Both the position numbers and the translations under genes were made by a program. From Streptomyces humidus (GTDB lineage Bacteria; Actinomycetota; Actinomycetes; Streptomycetales; Streptomycetaceae), in assembly GCF_014649655.1 (NCBI RefSeq), contig NZ_BMTL01000023.1, positions 106,538 to 170,537 on the forward strand: a stretch of DNA of 64,000 nt, given 5' to 3'. Of this stretch, positions 55,533 through 63,025 are shown one piece after another; position 1 is the first letter of the stretch; each line of letters opens with the position of its first letter. Under the pieces are notes generated by a model, which was not told where the DNA came from, did not search any database, and was given only the letters and a program-made list of their open reading frames with translations.

Positions 55533-57773
55533 CTATCCCTGATCCGCCACGAAGGACGCCATCCGGGTCAGGGCCGCGTTCCAGTTGATCGCGGTCTCGT
55601 TGGTCGACCAGGACTGGATGTCGTCGATGTAGCAGAACTGGCCGACGCAGCCCTGGAGTTTGGACTGCGCATAGGGGTCCTGGATGCTCGAGTTCGCGCC
55701 GCCCGCCAGTGTTCCCGCCGGCGGGGACGGCAGCTTCGGGTCGAGCTGGTGGGCGTACCAACGGCTGTGCTGGTGCTGAGCGTTGGCCTCACCGTAGCCG
55801 GTGACGTAGGAGATGTTCAGCGCGTTGCGGCCGAGGATGTAGTCCATGCTCTGGACGGCCGCGTCGCGGTACTTCGAGGCGCCGGTGACGTCGTAGGCGG
55901 TCGCCAGGACGACGGCGTTGTTGAGGACCTGATGGCTGGAGCCCCAGTCGTAGCGGTTGCCCTCCGGCGCGTAGGGCATGCCGTACGGCTGCGAGGCCAG
56001 GGCGGCGAGGTACTTGTCGGCGCCCCGCACCACCGAGCGGCGGACGTCGTCCCGGCCGGGGAGCTTGCTCGGGACGAGGGCGAGGTCGAGGCGGCCGGCG
56101 GCGGCCGTGCGGGACCAGTCGAAACCGTTGGAGCCGAATACATCGGCGGTGTGCAACGGTGAGTTGAGCACGTGGTCGGCGAACCGCTGCTCGCCCGTGG
56201 TGAGATACAACTCGGCCGCCGCCCAGTAGAACTCGTCGGTCACGTTGTCGTCGTTGTAGGCGCCGCCGCCGGTGCCGTCGGCCGCGTCCGCGTACACGTC
56301 CGGATGAGCGAGAGCCGCCGTCCAGGCCTTGCGCGCCGCCGACAGCGCCTTCGCGGCGAAGGCCTTGTCGTAGGGCCGGTAGAGACGGGCCGCCTGCGCG
56401 GCCGTCGCGGCCAGGTTGAGGGTGGCCGCGGTGGTCGGCAGATGCAGTTCACGCTGCTGCGGGTCGTCGGAGGGCAGCAGGGGCAAGCCGGTCCACTGCG
56501 CGTCGTGGATCTTGTGGTGGGCCATGCCGGCGAGCGGCTGTCCGTCCGGAACCTGCATCTTCAGCAGGAAGTCCAGCTCCCAGCGGGCCTCGTCGAGGAC
56601 GTCGGGCACGTGGTTGCCGCTCTCGGGGAGGGCGAGCGTGCCGTCGCCCAGTCGCGACGGGTGGCCGGTGCGGGCGACGAGGGAGCGTTCGTAGGTGCTG
56701 AGGACCTCCCAGGCGGCGATCCCGCCGTTGACGACGTACTTGCCGTGGTCTCCGGCGTCGTACCAGCCGCCGGAGACGTCGAGACGGTAGTCGCACTCGC
56801 CCGGCCGGCAGGGCACGCTCGTGTCGCCCAGGTTGGGGGCGACGCCCGCATGGCCGGCCGCCCTGCCGTAGCCGGGCCGCAGGTCGTCGCGGATCGCGAT
56901 GCCGCTGCGCTGGGTGTAGTAGTACTTCACGGCGTCCAGGCCCAACTGCTCGTAGGCGGCGGCACCGATGTCGAAGGGCCGGCTGGTCTCGCCGTCGGCG
57001 ACCAGCGTGAATCCGGCGCCGCGCTTGCGGTAGGCGCCGAAGTCGATGGTGTGGACGTTCTGCCCGGAGGAGGCGTCGAGTCCGCGCGGCACGCTCCAGC
57101 CGTGCGCGACCGTGTCCCCCGCGCTGTTCTTCAGCTGCCAGGGCAGCTTCGCCGCGGCGTCGGTGACGAGGGTGGCGTTCTTCGGTCCGGCGGGCAGATA
57201 GGCGACCTGGTTGACGCGTACCCGTGGCCCGGTGTCGGGCTCGTACACCACCGGCGGCACGCCGCCCAGCAGCGAGACGTCGTCCAGGCAGAACCGCCAC
57301 GGATCGGCGCTTCCGCCCACCTGGAAGGCGACCTGCGCCTGGGCGCTGTCGACCGGCGAGGTGAACGTGTAGGAGTACGAGTCGCCCGCCGCGTCCAGCA
57401 CCGGCGTCGCTTCCTGCCAGGTGTCGTACGGGGAGACGGCGAGCCCCACGATCGCCCGCACCGCGTGCCCCTCGGGCACCCCGGACGCACGGAACGAGAA
57501 GCGGTACGTCGTGCCCTTCACCAGGGTGATGTCGTTCTGGCCGATGGAGGAGTCCCAGCGGTTCGCGGTGCCCCCGGGCACGTCCGCGCACAACTGGCCC
57601 CCGGTGAGTCCGGCGGTGACGTTGCTGGTCCACCAGGGGTCGGCGGTCGTGTCGAAGCCGCCGTTCCTCACCTGTTCGACCTCGTCGGCGCCGGCGCTCT
57701 GCGCGGGCAGCGTGGTGAGCGCCGCGCCCAGCAGGGTCGCGAGGGAGAGCAGGGCGGTTCTGCGTCGTTTCAC
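55533..57773 (-). CDS. secreted GH9 cellulase with N-terminal carbohydrate-binding module
   Basis: The 746-residue protein has a signal peptide (TALLSLATLLGAALTTLPAQ) and a CBM4/9-like domain (about 35-170). An Ig-like CelD-N module (about 180-270) and a GH9 catalytic domain follow. The catalytic Asp pair is in GGWYDAGDHGKYVVNGG and the acid Glu near the end in STNETAINWNAAL. It hydrolyses cellulose chains outside the cell. The GTG at 57773 follows GAGGAG at a good distance. A CebR box lies 58 bases upstream, so expression should be induced by cello-oligosaccharides. Confidence 0.92.
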   Translation of the reverse strand: MKRRRTALLSLATLLGAALTTLPAQSAGADEVEQVRNGGFDTTADPWWTSNVTAGLTGGQLCADVPGGTANRWDSSIGQNDITLVKGTTYRFSFRASGVPEGHAVRAIVGLAVSPYDTWQEATPVLDAAGDSYSYTFTSPVDSAQAQVAFQVGGSADPWRFCLDDVSLLGGVPPVVYEPDTGPRVRVNQVAYLPAGPKNATLVTDAAAKLPWQLKNSAGDTVAHGWSVPRGLDASSGQNVHTIDFGAYRKRGAGFTLVADGETSRPFDIGAAAYEQLGLDAVKYYYTQRSGIAIRDDLRPGYGRAAGHAGVAPNLGDTSVPCRPGECDYRLDVSGGWYDAGDHGKYVVNGGIAAWEVLSTYERSLVARTGHPSRLGDGTLALPESGNHVPDVLDEARWELDFLLKMQVPDGQPLAGMAHHKIHDAQWTGLPLLPSDDPQQRELHLPTTAATLNLAATAAQAARLYRPYDKAFAAKALSAARKAWTAALAHPDVYADAADGTGGGAYNDDNVTDEFYWAAAELYLTTGEQRFADHVLNSPLHTADVFGSNGFDWSRTAAAGRLDLALVPSKLPGRDDVRRSVVRGADKYLAALASQPYGMPYAPEGNRYDWGSSHQVLNNAVVLATAYDVTGASKYRDAAVQSMDYILGRNALNISYVTGYGEANAQHQHSRWYAHQLDPKLPSPPAGTLAGGANSSIQDPYAQSKLQGCVGQFCYIDDIQSWSTNETAINWNAALTRMASFVADQG

Positions 57774-57830
57774 GTCCAGGCTCCTCGGTGAGGTGCGGGC
57801 CGCTCCGCGCGAGGTCCGGTCAGCATCGCG

Positions 57831-57844
57831 TGGGAGCGCTCCCA
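57831..57844. promoter_or_regulatory. CebR operator (TGGGAGCGCTCCCA)
   Basis: The 14-bp perfect palindrome TGGGAGCGCTCCCA is the published consensus for CebR, the cellobiose/cellotriose-responsive LacI-family repressor of Streptomyces. It lies directly upstream of the GH9 cellulase gene. Confidence 0.92.
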
Positions 57845-58154
57845 GAACGGGATCGCAGGATATAACCGCGGCGCGTGCGTGGGTAGTTGCCGGAGCGAAG
57901 CTCTGTGCGGGATGTGCGGCGCGGGGAACGGGGAGCGGGGGGTACAGCGCGGGAACGGGGTGTGCGCCGCGGGATCGGGACGTGCGTCCGCGGGAGGGAG
58001 GGCCGCGGGCGCAGGGCCGGTGCGCGCCGGGCGACCGGGGGGGGCGGCCGGCCCTGCGGACCGTAGAGCCGTAGAGCCGTGGCACGGTGAGCGTCCGGGG
58101 CCCCACGGTGCGGGGCGGGGCGGGAGCGGGGGCGTCTGTCACGCCGATATCCGC
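57845..58154. other. intergenic region between the cellulase and the acyltransferase promoter
   Basis: About 310 bases, G-rich on the plus strand (several GCGGGA/GGGGTG runs), with no coding pattern. It marks the boundary between the cellulase gene and the polyketide-associated genes. Confidence 0.5.
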
Positions 58155-58307
58155 GATTACCGGAAAGTGGGCGGTCCCGGCCCGTACAGAATGGGGCGAT
58201 TACCGGCTGATTACCGACCGTGGAGGACAGCGCATATAGCCTGCCGACTCCCAGTCGCGTCCGCTTTTCCGGTACGGAGGCTACTCGTTGTCAGGCTACC
58301 CGATATC
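58155..58307 (+). promoter_or_regulatory. promoter-leader cassette with 11-bp-spaced direct repeats (copy 1)
   Basis: GATTACCGG at 58155-58163 and 58198-58206 and GATTACCGA at 58209-58217 are direct repeats. The last two are 11 bases apart, one helical turn. TATAGC (58235-58240) lies 17 bases after the last repeat and may be the -10 box. The following leader, including 24 bases at 58284-58307 (starting CTCGTTGTCAGG), is shared with the copy at 61550-61653. The arrangement resembles activator sites of SARP-type regulators. Confidence 0.75.
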
Positions 58308-58421
58308 CCGGTCCGCTCATTCCGTCCGAACGCAGATCACCTCTCCCCGTTCTCCCCGTACATCCCTGTCGCATTCCGCCGGCGAGTCCGCACTCCGTGG
58401 ACTCCGGTCCTCGGCGATGAC

Positions 58422-59657
58422 ATGGTGACCCGGGGAACGGGCCCGAGCCGCACGGCCCGTACGCTCGCGCCCGCGCAGGCCGGAGCCTCCCGGCTGCCCT
58501 CCCTGACCGGACTGCGGTTCGTGGCGGCCCTGCTGGTCTTCGCCACGCACGTGCTCTGGTACACCCCACAGCTCTTCACGGGCGACACCGGCGCGGACCT
58601 CAGAGAGAAGTTCACGCTCTCCGGCTCCTACGGCGTCGGCTTCTTCTTCATCCTGAGCGGCTTCGTCCTGACCTGGACCGCACGGTCGGACGACACGACC
58701 ACGTCATTCTGGCGCCGCCGCCTGGTGAAGATCGGCCCCATGCATCTGGTCACCTTCGGCCTGGCCGCCGTCCTCGTGGTCAGCACGGACCGTCCCACCC
58801 GCACGGTCGACTGGCTCGCGTCGCTCACCATGCAGCAGTCCTGGTTCCCGGACATCCGGACCAGTTCCGCCGTCAACGGGGTGGCCTGGTCGCTGTCCTG
58901 TGAATTCTTCTTCTATCTGGCTTTTCCGGCACTGCTGCCCGTTCTGCGTCGCATTCGGGAGGAATGGCTGTGGCCGGCGCTCGCCGCGGTGCTCGTGCTG
59001 ATCGTGGGGGTCTTCCTCGTCGCCACCTACGTGGTGAACGACCAGCCGCGGCTCATGGCCTTCTCGGTGTCGGGTGAAGTCTCCTTCGACCAGGTGTGGT
59101 TCGTGTACTTCTTCCCGCCGGCCCGCGCCCTCGAATTCGTCCTCGGCATTCTTCTGGCCAGGATCGTGGCATCGGGACGGTGGCCGCGCATCGGTCTCGT
59201 ACCGGCTTTCGCCCTCGCCGTCGCCGGATACGTGATCGCCCAGTACGAACCGTATCTGGCGGGCACCGCGGGCGTGGCGACCGTCTGGACCGCGCCGCTC
59301 ATCGCCGCCGCGGCCGTCGCGGACCTGCGGGGCGCCGCCTCGGTGTTCCGCAGGCCGACGATGGTGTTCCTGGGCGAGATCTCCTTCGCCTTCTACATGG
59401 TCCACTGGATCGTCGTCATGACGGCCTCCGAACTCCTCGGCCCCACACGCACGTTCTCCCTGACGGCCGGCTCGCTGTTGGCGCTCCTGCTGCTGCTGAC
59501 GGCCGTGGCGTGCTCCACGGTGCTGTACCTGTGCGTGGAGCGGCCCCTGGTGCGCCGCTTCGGGCGGCATCGCCTGAACGCGGGCCGGGCGAGCGCTCCG
59601 CCGACCGCGGCCACGGCGCCGTTGACCACGGACGGACCACGCCGGGTGCCCGAGTAG
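58422..59657 (+). CDS. membrane O-acyltransferase, acyltransferase-3 family
   Basis: The 411-residue protein has about ten transmembrane helices and the family signature in LPSLTGLRFVAALLVFATHV. The second motif is FFFILSGFVLTW, and SLSCEFFFYLAFPAL carries the conserved Glu. In polyketide clusters such enzymes acylate sugar or macrolide hydroxyls (MdmB-like), which is inferred here from context. The ATG at 58422 is used and a GTG next to it is possible. The message would then have a leader of about 180 bases that contains the shared cassette. Confidence 0.82.
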   Translation: MVTRGTGPSRTARTLAPAQAGASRLPSLTGLRFVAALLVFATHVLWYTPQLFTGDTGADLREKFTLSGSYGVGFFFILSGFVLTWTARSDDTTTSFWRRRLVKIGPMHLVTFGLAAVLVVSTDRPTRTVDWLASLTMQQSWFPDIRTSSAVNGVAWSLSCEFFFYLAFPALLPVLRRIREEWLWPALAAVLVLIVGVFLVATYVVNDQPRLMAFSVSGEVSFDQVWFVYFFPPARALEFVLGILLARIVASGRWPRIGLVPAFALAVAGYVIAQYEPYLAGTAGVATVWTAPLIAAAAVADLRGAASVFRRPTMVFLGEISFAFYMVHWIVVMTASELLGPTRTFSLTAGSLLALLLLLTAVACSTVLYLCVERPLVRRFGRHRLNAGRASAPPTAATAPLTTDGPRRVPE

Positions 59658-59672
59658 GGCACATCACCCCGG

Positions 59673-59720
59673 CCCCGCCGCCCGGTCGCCTGCCGCACAG
59701 CAGGGGACCGGGCGGCGGGG
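59673..59720 (+). terminator. terminator of the acyltransferase gene
   Basis: Perfect 15-bp arms (59673-59687 and 59706-59720, CCCCGCCGCCCGGTC) lie 15 bases after the stop. The 18-base loop can itself form a small inner stem. Confidence 0.85.
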
Positions 59721-60130
59721 TCCGGCACGCCGGAGGCACCGGCGTACAGGCGGGGGACGGCGACGGCGGGGCCGACCGCCTGTCCGGCCGGAGGAATTCA
59801 GACGGCGTACGCCGGGGCGGGCGTGGGCGCGGCGAGCGGCAGGTGACCGGAGAACCCACGCGCCCCGCGACCGTCGGCCGGCTCACGCCTCCCGCGGCGA
59901 CCGACGGACGAAGACCGACTCAAGGGCCCTCGGCGACCCGCGACCCGCGACCGGCTCACGCGCCCCGCGCCGGATGAACTCGCGCCTGGCAAAGGGACGT
60001 CGAAACCCCGGGCGCGGCGCCCGGGGGCGCGGCACGCGGGGGCCGGGCACCGGATCGCGGACGGCTTCGGCGTGGCAGGACCACTGCCGTCACTTCGCTC
60101 CCCCGTCGGCCGGCCCGCGGGAAGGGGACC
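59721..60130. other. about 400 bases without a gene between convergent acyltransferase genes
   Basis: Contains repeated GCGACC/CGGCTCACGC motifs (59870-59970) but no coding pattern on either strand. Frames crossing it lack ribosome-binding sites. Confidence 0.5.
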
Positions 60131-61447
60131 TCACGCGAAGGCGGCCGTCCAGTTCACCGCGACGCCCTGCACGTACGCCTCCGCGAGCGCTGCCAGGAAG
60201 CGGCCCATGCCACCGTCCTCGTTGCGCAGCGTCGCCAGCAGCACGGCGGAGCCGCCGAGTTCCTCGACGGTGTCCTGCATGCCGACGCTGAGCACCGGCT
60301 GGGCACTGCACTCGACGAAGAGCGTGTGACCGTCGGCGACCAGGGAGCGGACGGCGTCGTCGAACCTGACCGTCTGGCGCAGGTTGCGGTACCAGTACTC
60401 GGCGTCCAGCCCGTCGGTGTCGACGCGCCCGCCGGTCACCGTCGAGTAGAACGGCACCTCGCCGCGCACGGGGACGACGTCGGCCGCCAGGTCGAGCAGG
60501 ATCGGGCGCAGGTCCTCGACGTGCGCCGAGTGCGCGGCGAAGTCCACCCCCGGCACCCGCCAGCGCATCATCCGGGCCGCGGAGAGCGCGGCGCCGAACT
60601 CGGCCATCGCGCCGGCGTCGCCCGAGACCGTCATGGTGGCCGGACCGTTCACCGCGGCCACCGACAGCACGCCCTCCCAGTCGGCGAGCAGCGCTCGCGT
60701 CCGGTCGTTGGGGGCCAGCACGGTCAGCATCTCGCCCCGGCCGCGGATCTTCGTCAGGGCCTGGCTGCGCAGCGCGACGATCCGTGCCGCGTCCTCAAGG
60801 GACAACGCGCCGGCGACGTGCGCGGCCACGATCTCGCCCTGCGAATGACCGACCGCCGCGCCGGGTTCGACGCCGAAGCCGCGCCACAGGCGGGCCAGCG
60901 ACAGCATCATCGAGAACAGCACGGGCTGGACGACGTCGACCCGGTCCAGCGGCGGGGTTCCCGGCGCCGCACGCAGCACGTCTTCGAGGGACCACTCCAG
61001 ATACGGCGAGAGCGCCTGCTCGCAGGCGCGGATCTCCCGGGCGAAGGCGGGCGAGGCGTCCAGCAGTTCCACGGCCATGCCGGCCCACTGGGTGCCCTGG
61101 CCGGGGAACACGAACACCGGCCGGGCGTCGGCCTGTCGAGCGGCCCGCCCGCTGACCACGTTCGGCGCGCTCCGCTCCTCGGCGAGCGCCCGCACCCCCG
61201 CGAGCAGCTCCGCACGGTCGCGTCCCAGCACGACGGCCCGGTGTTCGAAGGCGGCGCCGGCCGCCACCAGCGACCGGCCCACCTCGACGGCATGGCCGAC
61301 GGCGTCGGACGCCGGGTCGGACTCGAGCCTGCCCAGCAGCCGGGCCGCCTGGCCGCGCAGGCCTGCCGCGCTGCGCGCGGACAGCACCCAGGGCACCGGG
61401 CCCGCTGCCGCGTCGATCCGGACGTCTTGTGTGGCCGGCTTGCTCAC
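60131..61447 (-). CDS. discrete polyketide acyltransferase (AT) with KS-AT linker-like N-terminus
   Basis: The 438-residue protein corresponds to the linker plus AT part of a modular PKS as a free-standing protein. It has the linker (PWVLSARSAAGLRGQAARLL), FVFPGQGTQWAGMA, the nucleophile Ser in GHSQGEIVAAHVAGALSLED and a C-terminal FYSTVTGG...YWYRNLRQTVRF. The specificity region RVDVVQP suggests methylmalonyl-CoA. The four-residue motif reads FAAH rather than YASH or HAFH, so the substrate is uncertain. The GTG at 61447 follows GAGGAG. It is divergent from the regulator gene and may load or correct the PKS in trans. Confidence 0.85.
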   Translation of the reverse strand: MSKPATQDVRIDAAAGPVPWVLSARSAAGLRGQAARLLGRLESDPASDAVGHAVEVGRSLVAAGAAFEHRAVVLGRDRAELLAGVRALAEERSAPNVVSGRAARQADARPVFVFPGQGTQWAGMAVELLDASPAFAREIRACEQALSPYLEWSLEDVLRAAPGTPPLDRVDVVQPVLFSMMLSLARLWRGFGVEPGAAVGHSQGEIVAAHVAGALSLEDAARIVALRSQALTKIRGRGEMLTVLAPNDRTRALLADWEGVLSVAAVNGPATMTVSGDAGAMAEFGAALSAARMMRWRVPGVDFAAHSAHVEDLRPILLDLAADVVPVRGEVPFYSTVTGGRVDTDGLDAEYWYRNLRQTVRFDDAVRSLVADGHTLFVECSAQPVLSVGMQDTVEELGGSAVLLATLRNEDGGMGRFLAALAEAYVQGVAVNWTAAFA

Positions 61448-61549
61448 GAGAACTCCTCAGTCACTGTCGATCAGTGGACCGCGCACCGCAAGGTAGCGCG
61501 CCGCGCGACAGTCCCCGCCCACTGCCCGGTAATTACGCAACAAGGTTTC

Positions 61550-61653
61550 AATTACCGGAGGATTACCCGCCGCGAGGTGCTCCGTGTAAGGCTGCCGACG
61601 TCCGGTCGCGTTCGATTTCCGGGAGGCTTCTCGTTGTCAGGCTACCCGATATC
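61550..61653 (+). promoter_or_regulatory. promoter-leader cassette with 11-bp-spaced direct repeats (copy 2)
   Basis: AATTACCGG (61550-61558) and GATTACCCG (61561-61569) are 11 bases apart, with TAAGGC at 61587-61592 in the same relative place as TATAGC in copy 1. The leader ends with the same 24 bases (61630-61653). CCGGTAAT, an inverted half-site, lies at 61526-61533 towards the divergent AT gene. Confidence 0.75.
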
Positions 61654-61660
61654 ACAGGCT

Positions 61661-63025
61661 ATGGTCCCCTCACAACCGCACATCACCTCCACCTATTCTC
61701 TGCTGCACCTACTGCGCCCCGCCGACGATTCGTTAATGCATTTACCGGCGACGAATCCGCAGTTGGTCGACGAGGTCGTCCGCAGGGTCGGATCGGGCGC
61801 GACGGGCTGGGCCATCGAGAACAGCCGACTGCTGCTCGCCGAACTGGCGGGAGAGCCTTTCGCCCGCCTGGACCCGAGATCCGGCAGTGAGACGCGGCTC
61901 GTCGAGTCGATAGCCCTGTGGGTCGTCCTGCGGCTCAGCGGCGTGCGGGCCATCAGCGGACTCCTTTCCGCCGAGCTCACCAACGCCATTCGCGAGCGCA
62001 TCGCGGACAGCACGACCGTGGACCATCTTCTGCGGTATGTCCGGGCGACCCACGCGAGTTTCACCAGCGAGTTATTCGAATTCTGCGAGGAGGCCGTCCC
62101 GACCGAGGACCAGCCGGCCATGATGCGGTCCATCTCGGCCGACCTGTTCGAAGGAATGGAGACCCTCTCCGCCGCGGTCACCGAGAAGTTCGCCGCGGAA
62201 CGCAACCGCTGGTTCGCCGGGCCGGTGGGCGAACGCTTCGAACTGGTGTCGGCGATGTTGAAGGGCAAGCCCGTCGATCCGCGGAAGGCGATGCTCCAGC
62301 TGCGCTACGAGCTGACGCTGCACCACATCGCGCTGGTCCTGTGGCAGGACGAGATCACCCCGGACGGCGGACACGAGCTGGACACCACGGCGCTGCGCCT
62401 GCTGGACCAGGCCGGCTGCTCCTCCATGCTCCTGCTCCCGGCGGGCCCGGGACGGCTGTGGGCCTGGGGCGGCCGCGCCAGTGACCGCCCGGTGGAACTG
62501 CGGCGCTCCGGCAAGCCCGTGGAACTGCCCGCGCACATCCACGTGGCGTCCGGGCTGCCGGGCGACGGCCTGGACGGCTTCCGACGCTCCCACGAGCAGG
62601 CGGTCACCGCGGAGCGCGTCGGCCGCATCGCCCGGTCCGGCCCGTCCGGGCTGTGCGACTACGGCGACCTGGAGCTCGTGATACTGCTCGGCGACGACGC
62701 CGAGGCCACCGCCGACTTCGTACGCCGCGAGCTCGGTCCGCTCGCCGCCGACACCCGGACGATGGCCGCGCTGCGCGAGACCGTGCGGTGTCTGCTGGAC
62801 AACGAGCGCGGTGTGGCCGTGACGGCCAAGCACCTGCACATCGCGAAGAACACCGTGGTCTACCGGGTGAAGAAGGCGGAGCAACTGCTCGGGCGGTCCC
62901 TGCGGGAGGACCACCTGCGCCTGCATCTCGCGCTGTACCTGGCGGGACGGCTCGGCTCAGCGGTGCTGGCCGAGCCGGACCCCGCCGCAGGACTGGAGAA
63001 CTCGATTCGGGCGGTGTCCAAGTGA
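61661..63025 (+). CDS. PucR/CdaR-type regulator of the polyketide cluster, with three TTA codons
   Basis: The 454-residue protein has a helical N-terminal domain (about 30-170), a GGDEF-related central segment and a C-terminal PucR helix-turn-helix (LDNERGVAVTAKHLHIAKNT then VVYRVKKAEQLLGRSLREDH). Leu25, Leu28 and Leu138 are TTA codons (61733, 61742 and 62072), so translation should depend on bldA. The ATG at 61661 is used. The ATG at 61736 would remove one TTA. The PKS gene starts within its stop codon (GTGA), so regulator and PKS are co-transcribed. The shared promoter cassette suggests co-control with the acyltransferase gene. Confidence 0.82.
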   Translation: MVPSQPHITSTYSLLHLLRPADDSLMHLPATNPQLVDEVVRRVGSGATGWAIENSRLLLAELAGEPFARLDPRSGSETRLVESIALWVVLRLSGVRAISGLLSAELTNAIRERIADSTTVDHLLRYVRATHASFTSELFEFCEEAVPTEDQPAMMRSISADLFEGMETLSAAVTEKFAAERNRWFAGPVGERFELVSAMLKGKPVDPRKAMLQLRYELTLHHIALVLWQDEITPDGGHELDTTALRLLDQAGCSSMLLLPAGPGRLWAWGGRASDRPVELRRSGKPVELPAHIHVASGLPGDGLDGFRRSHEQAVTAERVGRIARSGPSGLCDYGDLELVILLGDDAEATADFVRRELGPLAADTRTMAALRETVRCLLDNERGVAVTAKHLHIAKNTVVYRVKKAEQLLGRSLREDHLRLHLALYLAGRLGSAVLAEPDPAAGLENSIRAVSK

